From contig CAKRON010000089.1 of the NCBI GenBank assembly GCA_934373455.1, positions 1 through 10,189 of the forward strand: 10,189 nt of DNA. Reading direction: 5' to 3'. This stretch comes from an uncultured Marvinbryantia sp. GTDB taxonomy: Bacteria > Bacillota > Clostridia > Lachnospirales > Lachnospiraceae. Shown here piece by piece: positions 1 through 6,281 of this stretch. The notes beneath the pieces were generated by a model. That model ran no database searches. It saw nothing but the letters and a program-made list of their open reading frames with translations, and was not told the origin of the DNA. The position numbers and the translations under genes were made by a program. Within the stretch, counting starts at the first letter, position 1. The number at the start of each line of letters is the position of its first letter.

Positions 1-1046
1 TTCACAAATATACAAGTCATATATTTTCCGAAGAAAAACATCAGGATCATAATAATTCCACTCCAGGCCAGAATCATATACTGCGTACAGCGCACTCCTT
101 CCCGGACACGATCTATCTTTCCGGCTCCTCTGTTCTGTCCAACATAAGTTGCTACCGTTGCACCAAATGCCACATACACAGTTGTAAAAATATTTTGTAA
201 TTTCCCGGCAGCTGAAAATCCTGCCATATAAATCTCACCGTATACATTCACTGCACCTTGGACAATAATCGTTCCAATTGCTGTAATTGAAAACTGCAAT
301 GCCATCGGAACTCCCAGTCCTAACAGCTTTCCAATAGAGTTCCATGAAAAATGAAAATCTTCTTTTTTCAGATGCAGAATCGGATATTTTTTCACAATGT
401 ACACAAAACAAAAAACTGCCGAAACTGCCTGTGCAATTACCGTTGCATAAGCGCATCCTTCCACGCCCATTCCCATACATACTATAAATACAACATCCAG
501 TATTACATTTATTGCAGCAGAAATCATCAAAAAATAAAGCGGTGATCTGGAATCACCCAACGCACGCAAAAATGCCGATAATGCATTATAAGCAATCGTC
601 ACTAAAAGTCCCATATAAATAATGCCCATATACGACTTTACTGATGGCATAATCTCTTCGGAATAATTCATCATTCGAAGAATCGGTTCGTTCGCAAGCG
701 TAAATCCAACTGTCATTACCAGCGCAAAGATCACACATAAATATACTGACATCGCCACATAATGACGCATTCGATCAAATCTCTTTGCCCCAAAACACTG
801 CGCTACCATGATTGCAAATCCGCTGGTCACTCCATTCAGCCATCCAATTACAAAAAACATCAATGAACCGGTACTTCCGATTGCTGCCAAAGCCTGTACT
901 CCAATAAACTGTCCGGCTACGATAGAATCTACCACGTTGTAAAACTGCTGGAACAAATTTCCCAGAAACATCGGTATCATAAACTGAATAATCAATTTAG
1001 CCGGACTGCCTTGTGTCATATCACTGATTGTCTGCTTTTCTCTCAT
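1..1046 (-). CDS. MATE family efflux transporter, partial (C-terminus beyond window edge)
   Basis: An uninterrupted reading frame of 348 codons runs from an ATG at 1046 to the window edge with no stop, so about 100 residues are missing compared with the usual 440-460. The N-terminus (MREKQTISDMTQGSP) and the segment QQFYNVVDSIVAGQFIG in the first helix region are typical of NorM/DinF-like MATE pumps. The second half restarts with a similar helix pair (GLGVPMALQFSITAIGT) and ends with FGATVATYVGQNRGAGK, the expected pseudo-repeat of this family. Family members sit in the inner membrane and export cationic or amphipathic compounds using a sodium or proton gradient; the substrate cannot be read from sequence. 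The start is supported by GAGGAG at 1052-1057, five bases upstream. It has its own promoter and is separated from the upstream kinase-like gene by a terminator, so it is probably a separate unit. Confidence 0.93.
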   Translation of the reverse strand, partial: MREKQTISDMTQGSPAKLIIQFMIPMFLGNLFQQFYNVVDSIVAGQFIGVQALAAIGSTGSLMFFVIGWLNGVTSGFAIMVAQCFGAKRFDRMRHYVAMSVYLCVIFALVMTVGFTLANEPILRMMNYSEEIMPSVKSYMGIIYMGLLVTIAYNALSAFLRALGDSRSPLYFLMISAAINVILDVVFIVCMGMGVEGCAYATVIAQAVSAVFCFVYIVKKYPILHLKKEDFHFSWNSIGKLLGLGVPMALQFSITAIGTIIVQGAVNVYGEIYMAGFSAAGKLQNIFTTVYVAFGATVATYVGQNRGAGKIDRVREGVRCTQYMILAWSGIIMILMFFFGKYMTCIFV

Positions 1047-1100
1047 TCGCTCTCCTCTTTCCTCCTATATGTTACTTACAAGACTGACAATATCTGCATC

Positions 1101-1129
1101 ATTATATGCATGTCACTTTGATTTTTCAA
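1101..1129 (-). promoter_or_regulatory. Sigma-A promoter of the MATE gene
   Basis: Read on the minus strand, TTGAAA (1124-1129) and TATAAT (1101-1106) are separated by exactly 17 bases. The predicted transcript starts near 1094, giving a leader of about 48 nt before the ATG at 1046. A small dyad, TGCAT (1095-1099) and ATGCA (1106-1110), brackets the -10 and could be an operator, although its arms are only five bases. Confidence 0.75.
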
Positions 1130-1156
1130 GTCTTTTTTTGTTTCGAAAATATCTAC

Positions 1157-1199
1157 ACAAAAAAGGAAGATCCTGTAACCACAACATCTTCCTCTTTGT
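1157..1199 (-). terminator. Intrinsic terminator downstream of the kinase-like gene
   Basis: On the minus strand a stem of GGAAGAT (1186-1192) with ATCTTCC (1165-1171), extended by A-T pairs, encloses a 14-base loop and runs directly into six T residues (1159-1164). It lies about 10 bases after the stop of the cytidylate-kinase-like gene and before the MATE promoter. The plus-strand reading has no comparable T-run after the stem, so it acts on minus-strand transcripts. Confidence 0.8.
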
Positions 1200-1206
1200 T
1201 ATACTT

Positions 1207-1809
1207 TTATTCTTCTATTCTTCTTCTGATATATTCTTCCAGAATGTCAATGGTTCTTTCGATTCCAAGTTTACTGCTGTTAATACTCAGATCATAATTT
1301 CTGGAGTCGCCCCATTTTCCTGTACAGAAATGATTGTGATATGTCTTTCTCTTTCTGTCATGATGAGCAATACTTTCCTCGGCTCTCATTCTGTCTACAT
1401 GCTCACGTTCCATGATACGCTTGATCTTTTCTTCCATATCACCCAATACGAAAATACTCACAAGTCCCGGATATTCCTTCAGAATCGTCTCGGAACAGCG
1501 TCCGACAATTACATACGATTCTCCGGCTGCAGCCTTCTTCTTCAGATATTCGAACTGCATATTTGCCAGATTCTCCTGAGGTGAATTGCTGAATCCCTTT
1601 ACTGTTCTGGAAAAGAACGGAATCTTTGGCAGCTCATCGAAACGTTCCAGCGTCTTTACATCCACCTTTTTTCCTGCGGCAATTTCACCGATCAAGTGAT
1701 AATCATAAAATGGAATCTCAAATCTTTTCGCAAGAGCCTCTGCAATTACATGACCTCCACTTCCGTATTCACGACCTACCGATATAATCAACTGCTTTTT
1801 TTCTCCCAT
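1207..1809 (-). CDS. Cytidylate kinase-like family protein (P-loop, PF13189 type)
   Basis: This 200-residue protein has a glycine-rich loop near the N-terminus (GREYGSGGH, residues 12-20), then FYDYHLIGEIA (34-44), VIVGRCSETIL (100-110) and, near the end, RKTYHNHFCTGKWGDSRNYDL (154-173). These are the landmarks of the cytidylate-kinase-like family, which is distinct from the true CMP kinase Cmk. The loop lacks the Walker A lysine (GKT/GKS); relatives as I recall them carry GGR at this point, and here it is GGH. Nucleotide kinase activity is therefore not assured. It lies 18 bases after the stop of the permease gene, with GAGGG about eight bases before its ATG, so the two are co-transcribed and end at the terminator at 1157-1199. 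A regulatory or accessory role for the permease is inference. Family assignment is firm; function is not. Confidence 0.88.
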   Translation of the reverse strand: MGEKKQLIISVGREYGSGGHVIAEALAKRFEIPFYDYHLIGEIAAGKKVDVKTLERFDELPKIPFFSRTVKGFSNSPQENLANMQFEYLKKKAAAGESYVIVGRCSETILKEYPGLVSIFVLGDMEEKIKRIMEREHVDRMRAEESIAHHDRKRKTYHNHFCTGKWGDSRNYDLSINSSKLGIERTIDILEEYIRRRIEE

Positions 1810-1827
1810 ATCTTTTCCCTCTTTTCT

Positions 1828-3180
1828 TTAACAATATCTGATCCAGATTCCGATCGTTGATACGATCATAACAATAATCGTTGCCGGTACAGCACTCTTA
1901 CAGTATCTTCCCCATCCGATAATGTGTCCTTCTTTCGCAACTACAGACATACCTACAACATTTGCAGATGCACCAATCGGAGTTGCACTTCCTCCGATAT
2001 CAGTACCCATAGATAATCCCCATGCCAATGTGGAAATATCGATGCCATTTACAGCAGCCAGACTCTGAATGACCGGCACCATTGTTGCTGCAAATGGAAT
2101 ATTGTCTACAAACGCACTCGCAAGGGCAGAAACCCAGATAATAATCGCAACCATAATATATAAGTTGCCGCCGCTGATCTTTTCGATCACACCTGCAATG
2201 AGTTCCAGAATATGTGTCTGCTCCAGACCACCTACAACTACAAATAATCCTATGAAGAATAATAGTGTTTTATAATCTACTCCTTTGATCACATTCTTCA
2301 TATTCTTACCGGATGTAAGCAGCGTAACTGCTGCAATTCCCACTCCAATTGTAGCAACTGTCAGTCCTGTCTGGGCATGTGTAACCAGAAGTGCCACTGC
2401 TGCTAAAAATATTACCGTACTGATTGCAAATCCTTTTTTATCTTTGATTGCAGATTTCGGATCCGGATATTCTTTTACCGATGCACTCTTACTTGCTGCT
2501 GATAATTCTTTTCTAAAACAAAAATAATAATAAACAATGATCAGAATCAGCGAAATACCTGCCAGAATACCTGTATTCGTAATAAAATCTGCAAAAGTCA
2601 GCTGCAAAGATGTTCCCACGATAATGTTTGGCGGATCTCCACACATCGTTGCTGACCCTCCGAGATTTGCACAGAAGATTTCTGCCAAAACCATCGGAAC
2701 CGGATCAAATTCCAACAACTGGGAAAGTTCCAGGGTAACTGCTGCAAGAAACAGAATTACTGTAATACTGTCAATGAACATCGCAAGTATTGCGGACATA
2801 AGCATAAATGTAATAAAAATCGGTATAACCTGATATTTTACTGCTTTGGCGATGGACATGCACAGCCAGCGGAAAAATCCTGCTGCCGCCATTCCCTCTA
2901 CCATGATCATCATACCTGCCACAAAAATAATCGTAGCCCAGTTGATTCCACCGGTACTTTCTGAAGCTTCTCCTGAAACAATCCAGAAATTTTTAGTAAA
3001 AATCTCTGCTACATTCAGTGTATCCACTGCTGCTGATGCACTATGCATACAGACTCCGAAAACCAGAACTAAAGTCAGTAATGCACAGCCAAGCGTGATG
3101 ACGTGACGTTCAAATTTCTCCAGAATAATCAGAAGAAACATCACTAAAAAAATTGTTACTGCTGCGATTTGTGCTGCCAT
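1828..3180 (-). CDS. ArsB/NhaD-type ion permease (IT superfamily, CitMHS/SLC13-like)
   Basis: This 450-residue, very hydrophobic protein has about 11 predicted membrane segments. It shows the two-fold internal repeat of the ion transporter superfamily: AMFIDSITVILFLAAV (133-148) followed by NLGGSATMCGDPPNIIVG (172-189) in the first half, and SAFVDNIPFAATMVPV (355-370) followed by DIGGSATPIGASANVVG (394-410) in the second. The GGSAT...PNxxVG hairpin motifs are substrate- and ion-binding elements in relatives. Members move arsenite, sodium/proton, citrate or dicarboxylates; no arsR, arsA or arsC is nearby, so arsenite is not favoured, and the substrate is unknown. The hydrophilic loop near 223-250 joins the two halves. 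The ATG at 3180 has AGGAGG upstream, a strong promoter lies at 3217-3245, and the cytidylate-kinase-like gene follows in the same unit. Confidence 0.92.
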   Translation of the reverse strand: MAAQIAAVTIFLVMFLLIILEKFERHVITLGCALLTLVLVFGVCMHSASAAVDTLNVAEIFTKNFWIVSGEASESTGGINWATIIFVAGMMIMVEGMAAAGFFRWLCMSIAKAVKYQVIPIFITFMLMSAILAMFIDSITVILFLAAVTLELSQLLEFDPVPMVLAEIFCANLGGSATMCGDPPNIIVGTSLQLTFADFITNTGILAGISLILIIVYYYFCFRKELSAASKSASVKEYPDPKSAIKDKKGFAISTVIFLAAVALLVTHAQTGLTVATIGVGIAAVTLLTSGKNMKNVIKGVDYKTLLFFIGLFVVVGGLEQTHILELIAGVIEKISGGNLYIMVAIIIWVSALASAFVDNIPFAATMVPVIQSLAAVNGIDISTLAWGLSMGTDIGGSATPIGASANVVGMSVVAKEGHIIGWGRYCKSAVPATIIVMIVSTIGIWIRYC

Positions 3181-3216
3181 TTTTTCTCTCTCCTCCTGTG
3201 TATTTTACAAATACGT

Positions 3217-3245
3217 ATTATAAACCGTTTTTGTATCTCTTTCAA
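3217..3245 (-). promoter_or_regulatory. Sigma-A promoter of the permease/kinase-like unit
   Basis: On the minus strand TTGAAA (3240-3245) and TATAAT (3217-3222) are 17 bases apart. Transcription would start near 3210, about 30 bases before the ATG at 3180. Because no terminator is visible after pabC, the unit may also receive read-through from the pab operon. Confidence 0.78.
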
Positions 3246-3268
3246 TACAGAATTCGAGAATCTGTATT
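3244..3268. promoter_or_regulatory. Inverted repeat overlapping the permease -35 (possible operator)
   Basis: AATACAGA (3244-3251) and TCTGTATT (3261-3268) are perfect 8-base arms separated by nine bases. The dyad starts at the distal end of the -35 hexamer (3240-3245) and reaches the stop codon of pabC. There is no T-run on either strand, so it does not look like a terminator. A repressor or activator site is the natural reading, but the protein is unknown. Confidence 0.5.
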
Positions 3269-4026
3269 CATTTTAGCACAATTTTTGTTTTTAAAAAATA
3301 CAAATATTTTTTTCTCAGTTCATCTGACCGATCTCTTTTTTCAAATGAATACTCGCCAAGTTTTTTTACCGGCATAATTCCCATCAAAGAATTTGTAACA
3401 AAGCATTCCTCATACTGCTCTAACATATCCGGATAGATCACAGTCTCATGAACTTTCTCTGTCTCACAAATATATTCCCTCATAATTCCAGGCAGTAAAC
3501 CACAGGATTTTCCAGGTGTTTCCAGATGCCCATCTCTGACGAAAAATAAATTGCTGACCGTCCCTTCTGTAATTTCACCTCTTGTATTTAAAAAAATACG
3601 TTCGTCCATTCCTTCTTTTGCAGCTGCACGTTTCTCCAAAATACAGTCACCGTAATTCATTGTTTTATAACTGACCAGAGGTGATGTTTCATTTCTCCTT
3701 ATTTTACTGAAATCTGCTGTAAATCCCTTTTCGTATTGTTCTTCCGTATAATGATTCTCCCTCATCTGAAATATCACATTTTGTTCAGACAACATAAGTT
3801 TCATTGCACTGTGTGTTAATTTTTCCGGATCCTGTTTTTTCAGATAAGACGATATTGCCTGTTCTGTAATTCCCCATTCCTGTAACTCTCCCAGACCCAA
3901 ATATCTGGCAGCCCGTTCCAACCGCTTCAAATGTTTTTCCAGAAATATTGGTTTTCCCTGTTCTACCGCAATGGTTTCAAAAGCTCCCAGTCCAAACTGG
4001 AATCCCTGATCCAATGTAATCTTCAT
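3268..4026 (-). CDS. pabC: Aminodeoxychorismate lyase (class IV PLP aminotransferase fold)
   Basis: PabC cleaves 4-amino-4-deoxychorismate to p-aminobenzoate and pyruvate, the last step of the pABA branch of folate synthesis, in the cytoplasm. The 252 residues show the class IV fold: an FGLGAFETI start (11-19), HLKRL (32-36), the PLP lysine in SYKTMNYG (K121), NTRGEITEGTVSNLFFV (147-163) with the cofactor-contacting glutamate, PGIMRE (179-184) and FVTNSLMGIMPV (209-220). D-amino-acid and branched-chain aminotransferases share this fold, but the KTMNY signature and the position after pabB favour the lyase. Its ATG directly follows the TAG stop of pabB with no gap, so the genes are translationally coupled; the Shine-Dalgarno GGAGG (4038-4042) lies inside the end of pabB. 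No terminator is evident after it. Confidence 0.9.
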   Translation of the reverse strand: MKITLDQGFQFGLGAFETIAVEQGKPIFLEKHLKRLERAARYLGLGELQEWGITEQAISSYLKKQDPEKLTHSAMKLMLSEQNVIFQMRENHYTEEQYEKGFTADFSKIRRNETSPLVSYKTMNYGDCILEKRAAAKEGMDERIFLNTRGEITEGTVSNLFFVRDGHLETPGKSCGLLPGIMREYICETEKVHETVIYPDMLEQYEECFVTNSLMGIMPVKKLGEYSFEKRDRSDELRKKYLYFLKTKIVLK

Positions 4027-5388
4027 CTATTTCATTGCCTCCAATACTGCCTTTGCTTTTTGCAATGTCTCTTCATATTCAAATTCCAGATCTGATTCTG
4101 CTGTAATACCGCCACCAACTCCCAGATAGTATTTTCCATCTTTGTGCACGGCTGTACGTATTACAATATTAAAATCGCAGTCGCCATCCAATGTCAGATA
4201 ACCAATGGAACCGGTATACAGGTTTCTTTTTCCATGCTCCAGTTCATCAATAATTTCCATTGCACGATATTTTGGCGCACCGGTAATAGATCCGCCCGGG
4301 AAAGCCGCATCCATCAAATCTATGATATCTTTCTCTTCCTGCAGCTGTCCTTCTATATCCGATACCAGATGAAATACGGTTGCATACTCTTCTACTGTAA
4401 ACAATTCCGTTACTTTTACACTTCCCGGCACACAGACCCTGTTCAGATCGTTTCGCTCCAGATCCACAATCATCAGAAGCTCACTTTTATCTTTCCCGGA
4501 ATTTTCCAGTTCCTTGCGCATTCTAATATCTTCTTCTTCGGTCTCTCCTCTTTTTCTGGTTCCCTTGATCGGTCTGGTATTGATCTTTCTGTTTTTCATT
4601 TTCAGGAATCGCTCCGGTGATGCGCATATAATCTGATACTCGCCATAGTCCAGATATCCTCCAAATGGAGATGGATTTGCTTCCCGCAAATCATAAAAAA
4701 CATCCAATGGTTCTTTCTGGCTTTCCACTGTCAGCTGCTGGGTCATATTTGCAATATAAATATCCCCTTCTATGATATATTGTATCATATCTGCTACAGC
4801 CTGCTTGTACTCTTCCTTCTCAAAATTTGGAATAATCTTGATCTCATAAGATACTTTTTCTTTCGGAGCCGTCCGATCTGTTTTCTTACATATCTCTTCT
4901 GCCTCAGAAATCATCTGATCTGCATTTTCGGTTATTCCGTTTGACACCAGATACACTTCTTTTTTATGACAGTCTTCGATGATAAAAAAATCATAAAAAG
5001 TCAGCACAGCCTCCGGTATCTTAACAATATCTGCTTCATTGGATACTACTTTCTGTCTCTCTCTCCCATAATCATAAGAAAAATAGCCTATTGCTCCGGA
5101 AGTAATCGGCAGGCTGCTCTCATTTTTATCTTTATGTTTGGCCAAATATACTTTCAGATAATTTTCAAACGTATCTGCTTTCTCCTCTATCCCATTTATC
5201 CAAAAACTTTCTTCTTTCTTTTCCAGCTTCAAATATGGACATCTGGCAATGATGGAATACTGTCCCAGCTGATTCACCAGAGATGAATCCAGAAAAACAC
5301 AATCTTTTTCTTTTTGATAAAAACGGAACAATTCCGCTGCCGGTATATAGGAATTTAATTTTCTGATTTTACGCTGTTTCTGATACAT
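4027..5388 (-). CDS. pabB: Aminodeoxychorismate synthase component I
   Basis: PabB uses ammonia delivered by PabA to convert chorismate to 4-amino-4-deoxychorismate. The decisive motif is PIKGT at residues 273-277: the lysine (K275) corresponds to the catalytic lysine of PabB, whereas anthranilate synthase TrpE has PIAGT. Other chorismate-binding signatures are IVDLERND (307-314), PGGSITGAPK (364-373), YTGSIGY (391-397) and GVGGGIT (423-429). An N-terminal Anth_synt_I-type region with SYDYGRE precedes them. I chose the ATG at 5388: it has AGGA six bases upstream, begins 19 bases after the pabA stop, and gives 453 residues, a normal PabB length. An upstream ATG at 5451 would add 21 basic, unconserved-looking residues and overlap pabA by 44 bases, so it is less likely. 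The stop abuts the pabC start. Confidence 0.93.
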   Translation of the reverse strand: MYQKQRKIRKLNSYIPAAELFRFYQKEKDCVFLDSSLVNQLGQYSIIARCPYLKLEKKEESFWINGIEEKADTFENYLKVYLAKHKDKNESSLPITSGAIGYFSYDYGRERQKVVSNEADIVKIPEAVLTFYDFFIIEDCHKKEVYLVSNGITENADQMISEAEEICKKTDRTAPKEKVSYEIKIIPNFEKEEYKQAVADMIQYIIEGDIYIANMTQQLTVESQKEPLDVFYDLREANPSPFGGYLDYGEYQIICASPERFLKMKNRKINTRPIKGTRKRGETEEEDIRMRKELENSGKDKSELLMIVDLERNDLNRVCVPGSVKVTELFTVEEYATVFHLVSDIEGQLQEEKDIIDLMDAAFPGGSITGAPKYRAMEIIDELEHGKRNLYTGSIGYLTLDGDCDFNIVIRTAVHKDGKYYLGVGGGITAESDLEFEYEETLQKAKAVLEAMK

Positions 5389-5407
5389 CTTTTTTCCTTT
5401 CTTTGTC

Positions 5408-5983
5408 TCAATTCTTTTCTGCAATACGGCAAAAGTTCTCCAGTAATTCATGTCCGTACTCTGTCAATACTGCCTCAGGGTGAAACTGTACGCCATATAC
5501 CGACCATATTTTATGGGAAATTCCCATTACTGCACCATCCTCTGATACTGCATCAATCTGATACTCTTCCGGTACAGACTCTTTCTTCACTACCAGTGAA
5601 TGATATCTTGTGACCTTATACTTTTCCGGTAAACCTGCAAACACACCGGTGCCGTTATTCTTTAGTTCTGTCACTTTACCATGCATCGGACGTTCCCCTT
5701 TTTGCACTACCGCACCACAACAATGTCCCAGTACCTGGTGTCCAAGGCAGACTCCGAGAATTGGTATCTGCCCCTGGAACCGTTCTGTCACTTCCATGCA
5801 AAGTTCTGCATCCCATGGTCGTTTTGGTCCCGGTGAGAGAATAATTCCCTCTGGCTGCATATGTTCGATCTCCTCCAATGTAATTTCATCACATCGCTTT
5901 ACCAGTATCTCTCTTCCCAGTTCCTGAAAATAAGCTTTCAAATTGTATACAAATGAATCATAATTATCAATCATTAAATACAT
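5408..5983 (-). CDS. pabA: Aminodeoxychorismate synthase component II (glutamine amidotransferase)
   Basis: This class I glutamine amidotransferase hydrolyses glutamine and passes ammonia to PabB. The 191 residues begin MYLMIDNYDSFVYNL, the standard start for PabA/TrpG. The triad is visible as C79 in GVCLGHQ, and H168 and E170 in GVQFHPEAVLTEYG; RYHSLVV (126-132) is also typical. The oxyanion-strand segment reads LSPGPKRPWDA (49-59), where many relatives have PGPGxPxDAG, a mild variation. I placed the start at the ATG at 5983, with AAGGAG (5994-5999) ten bases upstream; the frame stays open to a TTG at 6133, but that part spans the leader terminator and has no family similarity. No trp genes are nearby, yet PabA may also serve anthranilate synthase, as in Bacillus; that is inference. 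It is the first gene of pabA-pabB-pabC. Confidence 0.92.
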   Translation of the reverse strand: MYLMIDNYDSFVYNLKAYFQELGREILVKRCDEITLEEIEHMQPEGIILSPGPKRPWDAELCMEVTERFQGQIPILGVCLGHQVLGHCCGAVVQKGERPMHGKVTELKNNGTGVFAGLPEKYKVTRYHSLVVKKESVPEEYQIDAVSEDGAVMGISHKIWSVYGVQFHPEAVLTEYGHELLENFCRIAEKN

Positions 5984-6010
5984 TCTTGTAGATCTCCTTC
6001 TTTTATTTTT

Positions 6011-6046
6011 ATCCAAACCAGCAAATGTGGTCCGGCTTTTCTGGAT
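6011..6046 (-). promoter_or_regulatory. Second hairpin in the pab leader, just before the pabA ribosome binding site
   Basis: On the minus strand AAGCCGG (6032-6038) can pair with CTGGTTT (6015-6021), using two G-U pairs, inside an outer ATCC/GGAT stem (6043-6046 with 6011-6014). It is followed by an A-rich stretch and the AAGGAG of pabA, not by T residues. It could tune translation initiation or belong to the leader fold; its role is unproven. Confidence 0.4.
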
Positions 6047-6055
6047 ATACAACGC

Positions 6056-6101
6056 AAAAAAGGATAACGAAAGGCATGTAAAACATGCACAGTCGTTATC
6101 C
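6056..6101 (-). terminator. Intrinsic terminator in the pab leader (probable attenuator)
   Basis: On the minus strand GGATAACGA (6093-6101) pairs perfectly with TCGTTATCC (6062-6070). Within it, past a small asymmetric internal loop, GCATGT (6083-6088) pairs with ACATGC (6074-6079) around a TTT loop. Six T residues (6056-6061) follow at once. It lies about 50 bases after the predicted transcription start and about 70 bases before the pabA ATG, with no gene between the promoter and it, so it would stop pab transcripts unless the stem is disrupted. A competing pair, CACAG (6117-6121) with CTGTG (6088-6092), would invade the stem and could be part of an antiterminator. The alternative is that it ends a separate small RNA of about 100 nt. 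Confidence 0.82.
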
Positions 6102-6160
6102 CATATGGTCCGTAATCTGTGTATAACTTCCAAAATCTATACTATCTGTAATTGAAAATT

Positions 6161-6190
6161 ATCTTACCATATCGTTCAAACCTTTGTCAA
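6161..6190 (-). promoter_or_regulatory. Sigma-A promoter of the pabABC operon
   Basis: On the minus strand a consensus TTGACA (6185-6190) is followed after 18 bases by TAAGAT (6161-6166). The predicted start near 6154 leaves about 170 bases of leader before the pabA ATG at 5983. That leader contains a GTATA/TATAC mini-hairpin (6138-6142 with 6121-6125), the terminator at 6056-6101 and the hairpin at 6011-6046. Confidence 0.7.
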
Positions 6191-6220
6191 ATGCTATTCT
6201 TCTTATCCAGTCAAAAATAT

Positions 6221-6260
6221 ACAGATTTTTTCTGTCATCTGCTTTCAATTGTGATATGAT
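6221..6260 (+). promoter_or_regulatory. Promoter of the GNAT gene with an overlapping small dyad
   Basis: An extended -10, TG-A-TATGAT (6252-6260), is preceded after 17 bases by a weak -35, CTGTCA (6232-6237). The start would fall near 6267, giving a leader of only about 15 bases that consists almost entirely of the AAGGAGG ribosome binding site (6268-6274, seven bases from the ATG). The dyad ACAGA (6221-6225) and TCTGT (6231-6235), with a T5 spacer, overlaps the -35. The promoter is back to back with the pab promoter. Confidence 0.55.
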
Positions 6261-6281
6261 AGGAAAAAAGGAGGTTTTCCA

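Noticed and set aside
1069..1584. 171-codon plus-strand frame over the kinase-like gene
   Set aside because: It is antisense to a conserved coding sequence, crosses the promoter and terminator region, and has no family features.
3244..3268. Terminator after pabC
   Set aside because: The inverted repeat there is not followed by a T-run on either strand and sits on the -35 of the next promoter.
4144..4620. 158-codon plus-strand frame inside pabB
   Set aside because: It is a shadow of pabB on the opposite strand with no ribosome binding site and no recognisable motif.
5389..5451. Upstream ATG (5451) for pabB
   Set aside because: It would overlap pabA by 44 bases and add 21 residues without family similarity; the ATG at 5388 has a good ribosome binding site and gives the usual length.
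6009..6086. Possible leader peptide of about 25 codons (minus strand, beginning MFYMPFVILF) in the pab leader
   Set aside because: Its ATG lies inside the terminator stem and has no convincing Shine-Dalgarno site, and there is no run of codons for a regulatory amino acid.
5984..6133. N-terminal extension of pabA back to a TTG at 6133
   Set aside because: It reads through the leader terminator, starts with TTG without a ribosome binding site, and has no similarity to glutamine amidotransferases; the ATG at 5983 has AAGGAG and the conserved MYLMIDNYDSF start.
6100..6154. TRAP-like UAG/GAG repeats in the pab leader
   Set aside because: Only two UAG triplets at suitable spacing are present, whereas TRAP sites need about nine or more.
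5984..6166. THF riboswitch or T-box upstream of pabA
   Set aside because: No stretch resembles the conserved THF aptamer cores as I know them, and there is no T-box AGGGTGGNACCGCG sequence.
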